Source: a virus. Taken from it: a stretch of 33,560 bases of DNA. The stretch covers positions 1-33,560 of IMG/VR virus record IMGVR_UViG_3300028025_003290; one strand, 5' to 3'. A program made the translations under genes and the position numbers. The notes beneath the pieces were generated by a model. That model was given only the letters and a program-made list of their open reading frames with translations. It searched no databases and was not told the origin of the DNA. The stretch's first letter is position 1. Every line of letters begins with the position of its first letter. Of the stretch, positions 5,765 to 13,413 are shown in pieces.

Positions 5765-5843
5765 TCCGCAGAACCCGAGCATGGTGCATGGGCTGGACTG
5801 TTAATCCATGGTTAGCTGAGTTCAATTCTCAGATGCGGAGCCA
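5765..5843 (+). tRNA. tRNA-Asn (anticodon GTT), CCA encoded
   Basis: Acceptor TCCGCAG (5765-5771) pairs with ATGCGGA except at the inner pair. The D stem is CCCG/TGGG with GG in the loop. The anticodon loop is CTGTTAA on a TGGA/TCCA stem, with C26 unpaired. The T arm CTGAG-TTCAATT-CTCAG is canonical. Discriminator G is followed by encoded CCA (5841-5843). The mismatches at the inner acceptor pair and at 27:43 make it slightly imperfect, but all arms are present. Confidence 0.9.
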
Positions 5844-5931
5844 AAACTTTACAATCAACTAAAAATAACCTTACAGTTGTTGCATAAAAACAACACAATC
5901 TAAGTACTTTCCCTAATTCTGTAAATATTTC

Positions 5932-5959
5932 TTGCATTATCACTTAAGTTAGCTAAACT
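5932..5959 (+). promoter_or_regulatory. second rightward early promoter
   Basis: TTGCAT (5932-5937), 16-bp spacer, TAAACT (5954-5959). The predicted start falls on the first base of a palindrome nearly identical to that at 1991-2006. It restarts transcription after the tRNA for the last four + genes. Confidence 0.65.
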
Positions 5960-5965
5960 GTCATT

Positions 5966-5981
5966 ACTGCAATAACGCAGT
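5966..5981 (+). promoter_or_regulatory. palindrome at +1: operator or 5'-end mRNA hairpin, copy 2
   Basis: ACTGCAATAACGCAGT differs from copy 1 by one loop base. The shared block runs from ATT before it to GAG after it, about 22 nt. Distance to the -10 box is the same as in copy 1 (6 bp). Confidence 0.7.
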
Positions 5982-6002
5982 GAGTAAACAAAGGAGAAGC
6001 AA

Positions 6003-6206
6003 ATGGAAGTATATGAATACGATTATGACGGCATCAAATTAGAGATTCACTATCACACAGAAGATGGTGATGAAAGTGTAGGCATGTTTGGTACGCAGAT
6101 TTATGTAGAAGGCGTATTTCACAAAGGTGAAGACATCACCGACCTTATTGGCAAGTCTACTTACGAATTTCTTGAATCTGAACTTAGCGAGGCTTTAAAT
6201 GGTTGA
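6003..6206 (+). CDS. hypothetical acidic early protein, 67 aa
   Basis: Encodes an acidic, probably beta-rich protein beginning MEVYEYDYDGIKLEIHYHTE, with GMFGTQIYVEGVFHKGEDIT in the middle and a C-terminal helix YEFLESELSEALNG. A good ribosome site AAAGGAG (5990-5996) precedes the ATG by 6 nt. First gene after the second early promoter. No family recognised; a DNA-mimic or inhibitor role cannot be judged from sequence alone. Confidence 0.8.
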   Translation: MEVYEYDYDGIKLEIHYHTEDGDESVGMFGTQIYVEGVFHKGEDITDLIGKSTYEFLESELSEALNG

Positions 6207-6288
6207 TATTCTAAAAGGTTTATTTCTAGGTGTTTGTTTCTTTGTTATCCCACTTACTGTGTGGGTTATTAAAACTGGGGGGTTGTAA
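6199..6288 (+). CDS. membrane microprotein, 29 aa
   Basis: Encodes MVDILKGLFLGVCFFVIPLT plus VWVIKTGGL, essentially one hydrophobic helix. The start overlaps the end of the previous gene by 8 nt, and the next ATG begins 1 nt after its stop. Too short for family assignment; the packing in the operon is the support. Confidence 0.5.
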   Translation: MVDILKGLFLGVCFFVIPLTVWVIKTGGL

Positions 6289-6289
6289 A

Positions 6290-6487
6290 ATGAATCAAAA
6301 AGAGATGGTGTTAGCTCACTTTAAAAAGCGTAAATCAATCACTAGCTGGGAAGCCATCCAAAAGTATGGAATCACACGCCTAGCAGCCGTTATATGCGAG
6401 TTAAAGGGTACGCACAACATTATTGCTACCATTGAAACAGCAGAAGGTAAGCGTTGGGCTAGATATACCTACATGGGGGCAAAATGA
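6290..6487 (+). CDS. winged-helix protein, 65 aa
   Basis: Begins MNQKEMVLAHFKKRKSITSW, then EAIQKYGITRLAAVICELKG as a helix-turn-helix, then a beta hairpin (ATIETAEGKRWARYTYMG). This is the short helix-turn-helix domain found in many phage early regions, which fits a DNA-binding regulator. Its TGA overlaps the ATG of the final microprotein. Confidence 0.8.
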   Translation: MNQKEMVLAHFKKRKSITSWEAIQKYGITRLAAVICELKGTHNIIATIETAEGKRWARYTYMGAK

Positions 6488-6561
6488 ACAACTTTTTAAT
6501 GCACTTATGCACTTGGTTATTTCTAGCCCTAATACTCTGCATTTTTTTAAGCAATATTTGA
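6484..6561 (+). CDS. membrane microprotein, 25 aa, end of rightward operon
   Basis: MNNFLMHLCTWLFLALILCI and a few more residues form a single membrane helix. Coupled by ATGA to the winged-helix gene. Its 3' end overlaps the 3' end of the convergent endolysin gene by 15 nt, so opposing transcripts meet here. No clear terminator hairpin was seen at the junction. Confidence 0.45.
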   Translation: MNNFLMHLCTWLFLALILCIFLSNI

Positions 6562-7008
6562 GTATTCTTCAGCAGTCAAGATTCCTGATACATATTTATT
6601 CTGCGGTTTAAATATGGTCAGGAATTGGTTTCTCATCTCAGGGGCAAACGATACATGAACCCATCTACCAAACTCATGAATTACTTGGTCTACCTGAATT
6701 TCTGAATCCTTTAAAGCTTTGGCCACAGCATAAGGGTCGCCATAGCTAGGACAAACAAAGTCAATAGCCCAGCCATCCATGTGACTTGATTTAGCAGCAC
6801 CACCAATCGCTTGATTAACAGCTGGTAGGCGTAACCATGAGCTAACCCGAATTGGCTTGCCTAACAGCTTTCTGATGGCTTCCATGCCCTCTGCTGCCTT
6901 CTTCATGTTTTCTAGTTGTTCAGGGCTTGGTTCGTTAGGAATACCCATGCGAACAGCAGTTTCGCTAAATGTTGCTTCTTCAAGGGTAAAGTTTTCACTT
7001 AGAGTCAT
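6547..7008 (-). CDS. endolysin, M15 family peptidase (D-Ala-D-Ala carboxypeptidase-like)
   Basis: A 153-aa peptidoglycan hydrolase, last gene of the leftward operon. The zinc-site motifs of peptidase M15 are visible: SSHMDGWAIDF with His76 and Asp83, and RWVHVSF with His118. SSWLR near residue 57 is also typical. No signal peptide, so release depends on the adjacent holin. The start MTLSENFTLEEATF at 7008 is preferred; a longer frame to 7053 would add a basic stretch overlapping the holin gene. It overlaps the holin stop by 14 nt. Confidence 0.88.
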   Translation of the reverse strand: MTLSENFTLEEATFSETAVRMGIPNEPSPEQLENMKKAAEGMEAIRKLLGKPIRVSSWLRLPAVNQAIGGAAKSSHMDGWAIDFVCPSYGDPYAVAKALKDSEIQVDQVIHEFGRWVHVSFAPEMRNQFLTIFKPQNKYVSGILTAEEYSNIA

Positions 7009-7402
7009 TTTTAGCCTTTGCATCAATAATCTTTTCAAGGGTGCGACCACCAAAGTAAAAGGACATAATTAACATACCCCATTGACCAAGTAGCTCTACA
7101 TAAGCACGGTTGGTTTCAATGTCAAATGCTGACATCATGGCAAAAGTAAAGTAACCAGCTAAGATAAAGATTAAAGTCATTGGGCGAATGTTCTTAGATA
7201 GCCATGAGTCTGATTTCATGTCGGCTTCTTGTCGCTTAGTCAATTCTTGCATTTCTACAGTATCAGCCTGTAATTCAGCTAATCGCCCTTCTTGCTGTAG
7301 TTTGGCAAGTTCAGCTAATGCTTGGGCTTTGGCTTCAGGATTAGGCAATACTCGGTCTAAGACCTTTTCACCTATGCTAAGTATGGCAGCGATTGGTAAC
7401 AT
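6995..7402 (-). CDS. holin of the 3TM (gene transfer agent) type
   Basis: A 135-aa protein whose first half is an amphipathic, coiled-coil-forming helix (AKAQALAELAKLQQEGRLAE). It is followed by a short polar stretch SWLSKNIRPMTLIF and two clear membrane helices (about residues 76-92 and 104-118, ending in FYFGGRTLEKI). The motif SWLSKNIRP and the ending FYFGGRT are characteristic of the 3TM holin family. It would permeabilise the inner membrane so that the M15 endolysin reaches the wall. Directly next to the endolysin. Confidence 0.85.
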   Translation of the reverse strand: MLPIAAILSIGEKVLDRVLPNPEAKAQALAELAKLQQEGRLAELQADTVEMQELTKRQEADMKSDSWLSKNIRPMTLIFILAGYFTFAMMSAFDIETNRAYVELLGQWGMLIMSFYFGGRTLEKIIDAKAKNDSK

Positions 7403-7983
7403 TATTTCCTCATTAACATTGATGATGCAATTATTAACATGGCTTCAGGGTCACTGGGCTTTTCTTTCCAGCCTACAGTTATTTGACCAATAAATTGATT
7501 GTTGCTGGGTGGCACGGCAATCCTACAAGTGTAGTTAATGCCTAAGTTTTTATACCAAAGTCCTATTTCTGATTGTGCTTTAGGGTATTCAGAGCATGGT
7601 ATTTCATCGGCCATCATCTTGATAATATCGTTGTTGTTGGCTAAGTTTTTGCTAAACAAACCAACATCGTGGCCATCAAACTCTTTATATCTTGATTCAG
7701 GAATGTACGCTCTTTCAACAATTCTTTTGCCAATGACCGTATTTACTGAAAATATGACCACGACATCTGCGTTTGAGCCTTTAAATAGCAGTCTAGAAGC
7801 ATCGTCATAGCGGTCTGAGTTCATGGTTGGAAGTTCTTTGGACTTCTTATAAGCCCCCAACATGACCTCTTGGTTCTGCCAAATAAAGTAACCAGCAAAG
7901 GTAAAAACCGCCATAATGATTAGCGCAAATAACCTAAATGGGCTACTTACATAGGCTAATATTTGTGGCAGTAAATCTTTCAC
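7402..7983 (-). CDS. lysis-region membrane protein with large periplasmic domain, 193 aa
   Basis: One N-terminal membrane helix (residues about 18-34, LFALIIMAVFTFAGYFIW) is followed by about 155 residues of soluble domain, presumably periplasmic. Two cysteines occur in the second half (near IPCSEY and NYTCRI), which could form a disulfide. The ending AMLIIASSMLMRK is hydrophobic. It sits between a TM/coiled-coil protein and the holin with 1-4 nt overlaps. The position suggests a lysis accessory role, but it does not look like a Rz-type spanin (no long coiled coil). Function unknown. Confidence 0.75.
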   Translation of the reverse strand: MKDLLPQILAYVSSPFRLFALIIMAVFTFAGYFIWQNQEVMLGAYKKSKELPTMNSDRYDDASRLLFKGSNADVVVIFSVNTVIGKRIVERAYIPESRYKEFDGHDVGLFSKNLANNNDIIKMMADEIPCSEYPKAQSEIGLWYKNLGINYTCRIAVPPSNNQFIGQITVGWKEKPSDPEAMLIIASSMLMRK

Positions 7984-8231
7984 TTGTCAGCTTTAGAATC
8001 TAACTTTTCAGAAATTTTATCTAGCTTGGAAAATATGACATTAGCTACTCGGTCAAAATCTTCTCTTTTGACATACTCACCAGCAACAACGACCTCAATT
8101 TTATTAACTTTTTCCGCTAATTTTTCATCAGACTTGCGTAAGTCACGATGAGAGTCGTATATCCACTTGAGAGCCGCACCCAATATAAGGTTAGCTACGC
8201 CAAATACCCAATTAAGTGCGGACTGCTCCAT
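7980..8231 (-). CDS. TM-coiled-coil lysis accessory protein, XhlA-like, 83 aa
   Basis: An N-terminal hydrophobic segment (NWVFGVANLILGAALKWIYD) is followed by a charged coiled coil (LRKSDEKLAEKVNKIEVVVA ... FSKLDKISEKLDSKADK). The motif VVAGEYVKREDF is shared with many small phage proteins near holins. Such proteins are often annotated as haemolysin XhlA-like; here this is an analogy based on topology. Overlaps its neighbours by 1-4 nt in the lysis cluster. Confidence 0.7.
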   Translation of the reverse strand: MEQSALNWVFGVANLILGAALKWIYDSHRDLRKSDEKLAEKVNKIEVVVAGEYVKREDFDRVANVIFSKLDKISEKLDSKADK

Positions 8232-8446
8232 TATTGCTCCGTTTTAGCTTCTAATGATTCTTTCAGCATTCTGATAAAAGCAGCTTTACCAACATTTAGC
8301 TGGTCTAGCGAAAATGATGCTCCACCAATTTTGCGGTCTAAATCTTGAATATGATTAACCATCACCTGTTGGCTTTGGGTTAATTCTTCATAAAAATATT
8401 CAACATCATCTAGCACAATCGGGGTTTTTTTCGTGTTTTCACCCAT
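8231..8446 (-). CDS. conserved small phage protein, DUF6447-like, 71 aa
   Basis: Begins MGENTKKTPIVLDDVEYFYE and contains QSQQVMVNHIQDLDRKIGGA and LDQLNVGKAAFIRMLKESL, a pattern I recall for DUF6447 proteins, which occur near tail or lysis genes. Two amphipathic helices are likely. The ATG at 8446 is chosen because GGAG lies about 6 nt upstream; an in-frame TTG further up contains that ribosome site and is unlikely. Function not known. Confidence 0.75.
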   Translation of the reverse strand: MGENTKKTPIVLDDVEYFYEELTQSQQVMVNHIQDLDRKIGGASFSLDQLNVGKAAFIRMLKESLEAKTEQ

Positions 8447-8462
8447 GATTTTCTCCAAAATT

Positions 8463-8482
8463 ACCGCTTAAAGGGAAGCGGT
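8463..8482 (-). terminator. intergenic hairpin, possible weak terminator
   Basis: ACCGCTT (8463-8469) pairs with AAGCGGT (8476-8482) around a 6-nt loop, just after the stop of the preceding gene at 8492. On the minus strand it is followed by AATTTT, a poor T tract. It may reduce read-through into lysis genes or be an RNA-processing site. Confidence 0.4.
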
Positions 8483-8491
8483 TTACCCATA

Positions 8492-8773
8492 TTACCAAGG
8501 TAATCCGCTTGCTACCTTTGGTGCTTTTAGTTCTGCAATTTGCAAATCAAGACTAGCTTCCATAGCCACTAAGTCTAGCTTTTCAGCTAACCAAGTTTTA
8601 ACTACTTCTTCAGTTAGGCTTGCAAAAGGAATGACTGTATCGCCTACTTCTACACCGACTGTGCCATAAGATGATGCTGTGAATTCACCATCTTGTTTAA
8701 CAGCAGAATAATGAACAGTAGTTACGATGTCACCATCTGTGTTACGGTCTAGTTGATTAATAATTAAGTTCAT
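8492..8773 (-). CDS. tail-fibre-associated small protein, DUF7936-like, 93 aa
   Basis: Begins MNLIINQLDRNTDGDIVTTV and ends KVASGLPW. It has a beta-rich first half (ASSYGTVGVEVGDTVIPFAS) and a second-half helix containing TWLAEKLDLVAMEASLDLQI. The ending ASGLPW and the opening are widespread in small proteins encoded directly after phage fibre genes. Overlaps the S74 fibre gene by 4 nt. A fibre-associated or chaperone role is inferred from position only. Confidence 0.7.
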   Translation of the reverse strand: MNLIINQLDRNTDGDIVTTVHYSAVKQDGEFTASSYGTVGVEVGDTVIPFASLTEEVVKTWLAEKLDLVAMEASLDLQIAELKAPKVASGLPW

Positions 8774-10194
8774 TTGCTCTCCAATGCTTCAATTCTAGAT
8801 TTAAGGTCTGTAATGATGGCTTGTTGTTCTTGAATTGCTTTTACAAGGTGAGCAACAATACCGCCTGTCATACCACCAGTAAGACCTTTGCGAACTTCTT
8901 GTCCATCGTTTGACATATTATCAACAACAAACTCAGGGAATACTTGCTCTACTTCTTGAGCCACAAATCCAGCTTTTATATGAGAGCCATCAGTAATCCA
9001 GTCAAACTCTACAGGATTAAGTGCATTAATTTTTTCTAGTGAACCACTAATAGACTGAATGTTTGTTTTTTCTCTTGCATCAGACAAAGAAGCAAATTGC
9101 ACATTTGATGCTCCATTACCAACAATACCGCCCATTGCAGTTGTAGTAACACCGCCAGCATAAAACTGTATGAATCTTGCTGAAGAAGATGTAGTCGTGC
9201 TACCTTTTGAGCATACTAAAGATGGCGAGCTGTCTATTCCTGTATTATAAAAAATGCCAATACCATTACCACCGTTTCCACCAGACCCTTGCACTACAAA
9301 CTTATTATCATCTTGTAATTTTGCTGTAGTCCCCACTAACAAGTTACCAGAGCTATCTATTCTCATGCTTTCTGCTTGAGCAGTATAAAACTCCATTTTT
9401 GTATTAGTACCATCAAAATTAATACCTGACCTAACTTGTCCTGATGTACCGCCAGCATAAGAATAAACAAAGTTTGAGCCACTAAAAAGTAGATTTCCAC
9501 CAGCAATTACTAATTTATCAGCAGGACTACTTGTACCAATTCCTACATTACCGCTAGAGTCAATACGCATCCGTTCTGCACTATTAGTGTAAAAAAGCGT
9601 TGAATATGCACCTAATGTTTCAATATATCCACCAGTTGCATCAACTCCAAAATTGCAAGTTGTTGCTGTGTTTGTGCTTTTTAAATAGGCAGCACCAGTT
9701 GAAGCGGTATTTTCAGCTTGAATTGCTACTGTACCAGCAGAAGCAACATGAAGCCTTTGTGATGGACTAGCAGTACCTACACCAACTCTATTATTAGTAG
9801 CATCAATAACTAAAGTATTGCTATCAAAGTTCAATCCATTAGGAATAGATACTGCACTAGAGTTGATTGTTAAAGCATCTCCACTAGCATCTCCTAGTGT
9901 TGCGCCACCGTTAGCAGCGAAAGCACCTGATACTGTTAATGATGAAACTGTTGCAGCTTGACCATAAGATAAAGCATCGCCTGACGATGTAGCCACAGCA
10001 AGACCAGTAATCTTGTTGTTACCCATCTGCAAGTTGCCAGTCATAGCTGTTTGACCGTCAGCAGCTACTGAGCCTGTAAGAGCCGTTGCAATATCACTTA
10101 GGGTTGTATTCGCCCAAGATGATGAAATGGTTGTACCTGTGACAACTGGGTTGCCAGCGGGTAATGAATAGACTCCTGAGCCATTGCGTGACAT
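8770..10194 (-). CDS. tail fibre with C-terminal S74 auto-processing chaperone domain
   Basis: A 474-aa receptor-binding fibre. The N-terminus (SRNGSGVYSLPAGNPVVTGT) is the attachment region seen in other phage fibres. The middle contains repeats of the type MRIDSSGNVGIGTSSP and MRIDSSGNLLVGTT, expected for trimeric beta structures. The peptidase S74 / intramolecular chaperone domain starts at about residue 371 (SDAREKTNI), with KAGFVAQEVEQVFPEFV and a C-terminal coiled coil. Known S74 domains trimerise the fibre and cleave themselves off before the Ser of this motif. The domain is complete here. Confidence 0.9.
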   Translation of the reverse strand: MSRNGSGVYSLPAGNPVVTGTTISSSWANTTLSDIATALTGSVAADGQTAMTGNLQMGNNKITGLAVATSSGDALSYGQAATVSSLTVSGAFAANGGATLGDASGDALTINSSAVSIPNGLNFDSNTLVIDATNNRVGVGTASPSQRLHVASAGTVAIQAENTASTGAAYLKSTNTATTCNFGVDATGGYIETLGAYSTLFYTNSAERMRIDSSGNVGIGTSSPADKLVIAGGNLLFSGSNFVYSYAGGTSGQVRSGINFDGTNTKMEFYTAQAESMRIDSSGNLLVGTTAKLQDDNKFVVQGSGGNGGNGIGIFYNTGIDSSPSLVCSKGSTTTSSSARFIQFYAGGVTTTAMGGIVGNGASNVQFASLSDAREKTNIQSISGSLEKINALNPVEFDWITDGSHIKAGFVAQEVEQVFPEFVVDNMSNDGQEVRKGLTGGMTGGIVAHLVKAIQEQQAIITDLKSRIEALESK

Positions 10195-12239
10195 TATTTA
10201 CTCTCCTCTGTTATTTCTGGTTGTTGCGCTATATAACCACCAAGCAATGAATTAACTAAAAGTCTAGTCTTAGCGGAATTTGGAGCATTGTTGGATATTT
10301 CTTTAAGTTTATTGATACCGTCAGGGTCAGTCAATAATTTAGCTAATAACTGAGCGTTTTTACCCATTCTGTATTCATCGTAAGCAACTGAAATACGAGA
10401 TGGTTTAGTTACCAAAGCACCAGCTTGACCAATACCGCCCTGTTTAAATTCTTCAGCAATCATTTGATTAAAAGCTGTGGCAGAATTCATAGGCTGTCGT
10501 TTGCCTTGAGCTTCCATCACATCAAGCATCTTTTCAAAGCCATTCCATGCTTGAATACCTGATGATTCAGTTACCAAAGTCTTAAGATTTTCACGCTGTT
10601 GCTTGTTTCCAGCAATAGTTGCGGCAAACTTAGCACCACCAAACTGATTCTCACCACCTTGTAGCTTTTGACCAGTTTCATTAAAAATACCTTCTAAGCT
10701 TTGGCGAGTCCAAGCTGGTACTGCATTAGGGTCTTGCCTACGCAACGCTTGTACGGTTGATTTGATGTCTTTTGGTGTAGTTACCTGTGGGTTTGTTGGC
10801 ATCAAAACACCTTGCTGTGTTCTCATACCTGTTTCACCAACACCACCCTCAGCAATTTGACCAACACGGCCTGATGTTAGCGGATTAACTACATCTGTTG
10901 TCATTTGGCTGTAAATGTCACGGCCTTGTTTGTAAACAGGTGATTTAGTAACCAAAAACTTGTCTAATTTATCTCTAGCAGCGTAAGTTACCGCACCAGC
11001 GTTCTTTTGTGAACCTGTCATAGCGTTCATCTGGCTTGCGTAATCATCATCTAATGACTGTTTAGCAGCAATAAGAACACGCATATCGTTCTCTGGCATA
11101 TTTTTAACGCCATAAGTATCAACAGAACGAACCTTGTCTACAGCGCCCTTAATTCTTGGGTCAGCCAAATAGCCTGATAATTCGTCTTTAGAAATAGCAA
11201 CCTTGCCAGCTTCTTGATAAAAAGGTGCAGAGGCTTGAGTTCTTAGCTTTTGAGCGCCAGCAATTGATTGTTCAGCAGTTCTTTGCAATCCTCTTTCAGC
11301 ACCTTCAACTCTTGGGCTTACTTGTGCCAATGTTCTTTCCATGAATTCCACATTGCTTTGTGGTCTTACATTCATAAAATTAGCCATTGTTGGCGCACTT
11401 CTTGGCATATTCTCAACAACACGCTGAGTAGCAATAAGTGGGTTAGTGCCAGTAACTTGTGCCAATGCCTCTGCTGCCGTTAATCTGTTGCCTTGCTGAT
11501 TAGAAAACTTTAAAAGGTCATCAGCTTGTTTAATTTGTTGCGGTGTAACATTTTCAAAGCCTTTTTTAGCTATTTCACCAGCAGTTGAACGCAAAGCTAA
11601 AGGTGCGCCAGCAACAGCCATTGTTCCACCAGTTGCTAAAAACTGGGCCACAGGGCTATCCACGCCAATATCACGCAACACTTCGGTTGTAGTGCCGCCA
11701 GCAACGCCAGTTAAGCCTGTCATTGATACATCTCTGCCTAAGCGAGAGAATGACTCAATAGGCTTTAATGAACCGCTACCAACAACGCTTTGACCAGCCC
11801 TGACCACATTTCTTGGGTTAATACCACCGCTACCAGCTAATTCTGTAGTAAAACCAGCCACACGGCCAATAGGCGTATTAAATTCAGCTTCAGGTTTAAA
11901 TACACCAGCTTCTGTTAATGCTGTTCTTGTAGGCGTTGCCGTTCTAGGCACTGGCATATTGTCAGTAGTTAGATATTGACCTAATCTACGGTAATTTTCA
12001 GGTGCGCCAACAACTAAATCAACTAAACCAGCAGCACCTTTGCCTAAACTTTGTGCAAGTTTACGACCAGTTGATGCTTCACCTTGACCGCCTGTCAATA
12101 CGCTTTCAGTTTGACCAGCCATCAAAGATTCTTCAGCTTTGGCTTCTTGATAAGCCCTAGCTACGGTGTCAAATTGTGGACTGCCTTTAAGATTTTGATT
12201 CTTAACAATCCATGATGCGTATTCGTCAGCACTGGCCAT
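10194..12239 (-). CDS. large internal virion / ejection-type protein, 681 aa
   Basis: The longest of a run of Ala/Gln-rich structural genes. The N-terminus (SADEYASWIVKNQNLKGSPQ) looks like a short helical module. Residues about 70-225 are Gly/Ala-rich and partly hydrophobic (GLTGVAGGTTTEVLRDI, FLATGGTMAVAGAPLALRS), like membrane-interacting parts of podovirus ejection proteins. The rest is helical and polar. No transglycosylase motif was seen. Placed between fibre and core proteins. An ejection role is inferred by position and composition. Confidence 0.65.
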   Translation of the reverse strand: MASADEYASWIVKNQNLKGSPQFDTVARAYQEAKAEESLMAGQTESVLTGGQGEASTGRKLAQSLGKGAAGLVDLVVGAPENYRRLGQYLTTDNMPVPRTATPTRTALTEAGVFKPEAEFNTPIGRVAGFTTELAGSGGINPRNVVRAGQSVVGSGSLKPIESFSRLGRDVSMTGLTGVAGGTTTEVLRDIGVDSPVAQFLATGGTMAVAGAPLALRSTAGEIAKKGFENVTPQQIKQADDLLKFSNQQGNRLTAAEALAQVTGTNPLIATQRVVENMPRSAPTMANFMNVRPQSNVEFMERTLAQVSPRVEGAERGLQRTAEQSIAGAQKLRTQASAPFYQEAGKVAISKDELSGYLADPRIKGAVDKVRSVDTYGVKNMPENDMRVLIAAKQSLDDDYASQMNAMTGSQKNAGAVTYAARDKLDKFLVTKSPVYKQGRDIYSQMTTDVVNPLTSGRVGQIAEGGVGETGMRTQQGVLMPTNPQVTTPKDIKSTVQALRRQDPNAVPAWTRQSLEGIFNETGQKLQGGENQFGGAKFAATIAGNKQQRENLKTLVTESSGIQAWNGFEKMLDVMEAQGKRQPMNSATAFNQMIAEEFKQGGIGQAGALVTKPSRISVAYDEYRMGKNAQLLAKLLTDPDGINKLKEISNNAPNSAKTRLLVNSLLGGYIAQQPEITEESK

Positions 12240-13411
12240 TATCTATTGCTCCCACCTAAAATTGCATCGGCTTCATTTCTTGTTTGACTTTGAGAGCCAA
12301 CTGCTCTTGGGTTAAAAATGCTTGCATCTGCTGGCACATCATAGTAAGGCACCAAACCCCTAGTGCTTGGGTCAGATTTCATAGTATTTATGATGTTTTG
12401 ATGCTGGCTATACTGAAATTTAGCAGAACGCTTGGCAGCTTCAGCCAACTGACGAATTTCAGGTGCTGTCAATGAAACATCGCCAGACATAGCTCTTTGT
12501 GCCAATGCACCTTCGTTTTCAGTAATTGCACCCTCGCCACGCATTTGCTTACGACCTTGCAAAGTAAGTTGTGCCAAACCTTGAATAGCTTGTCTTGAGT
12601 TAGCAATCTTTTCTGCTGTATCTTTACCGCCTAAACCTAAACCGTCAGCAATTTGTGCAGCAGTTAAGCGTTGATTAGCACCAACACCAGTAAACAACTT
12701 GTTGCTATCCACAGCTTGAATAATACGGTTAGCTGAGTCCGCAGATTGAACTGCACCTTCGGCTGAAATCTTAGAAGCTTTGCTTATGTCACCCACTTGA
12801 CCAGCTAAATCTTTAGCACCGCCTACAGATACATTGGTTGCACCAGCCCTTTTTTGACTTGTGAGCCAATCATTAAATGAGCCTTTAAATCCGCTGTTTT
12901 TTACATCATATTCGTAATTTGTAATATCGTTTGTTTTCTTTGATTCAAATTGTTTTGCCAATAAAGGAGCAAGTGCCTGACCTTGTCTTGATTCAGCACC
13001 AGCAGCTTTTGCGTAAGCTAATTCCAAATTAGGAGCAACCGCAGAAACACCTCTTTGAGAACCAATTGTCAATTGCCCTTGGTCATCCAGTAATGTTTGA
13101 CCTTGTGGGATAACTTCAGGCACAGCTTCACGACCACGCATTGTAGATATAATGTCTTGAGATTCTTGAATCCCTTGTTGACGTAAAATTTTTGCTAATT
13201 CTTCTTGCTTTTTGTCTGCTTCTTTAGCTAATTCACCACCCTTGTAAGCAGAATACATATTGGCAATACCCTGTAGTGGGCTTGCACCGACATAGCGACC
13301 ACTAACCATTTGACCTTGTAGGTTGTCAGACATGCCTTTTTGCAACAACATCTTTGCCAAATCTCTTTGGCGAGAAATATCTTGCATTTGTGGTGTAATT
13401 TGCTCTGCCAT
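12239..13411 (-). CDS. internal virion / structural protein, 390 aa
   Basis: Predominantly helical and rich in Ala, Gln and Ser, with no cysteines seen. It starts MAEQITPQMQDISRQRDLAK, has a middle segment SFNDWLTSQKRAGATNVSVG, a helical part with IIQAVDSNKLFTGVGANQRL, and ends NEADAILGGSNR. The segment GSFNDWLTSQKR resembles a peptide found in several podovirus internal proteins. It shares one base with the next gene and belongs to the ejection-protein block. No enzymatic motif found; exact role unknown. Confidence 0.65.
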   Translation of the reverse strand: MAEQITPQMQDISRQRDLAKMLLQKGMSDNLQGQMVSGRYVGASPLQGIANMYSAYKGGELAKEADKKQEELAKILRQQGIQESQDIISTMRGREAVPEVIPQGQTLLDDQGQLTIGSQRGVSAVAPNLELAYAKAAGAESRQGQALAPLLAKQFESKKTNDITNYEYDVKNSGFKGSFNDWLTSQKRAGATNVSVGGAKDLAGQVGDISKASKISAEGAVQSADSANRIIQAVDSNKLFTGVGANQRLTAAQIADGLGLGGKDTAEKIANSRQAIQGLAQLTLQGRKQMRGEGAITENEGALAQRAMSGDVSLTAPEIRQLAEAAKRSAKFQYSQHQNIINTMKSDPSTRGLVPYYDVPADASIFNPRAVGSQSQTRNEADAILGGSNR

Positions 13412-13413
13412 AA

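Noticed and set aside
5765-5843. tRNA fragment as an attachment site
   Set aside because: The tRNA has all arms and an encoded CCA, it lies within an operon, and no integrase gene is present in the genome.
7402-8231. Rz/Rz1 spanin pair
   Set aside because: No nested lipoprotein frame with a lipobox was found, and the proteins lack the long periplasmic coiled coil of Rz.
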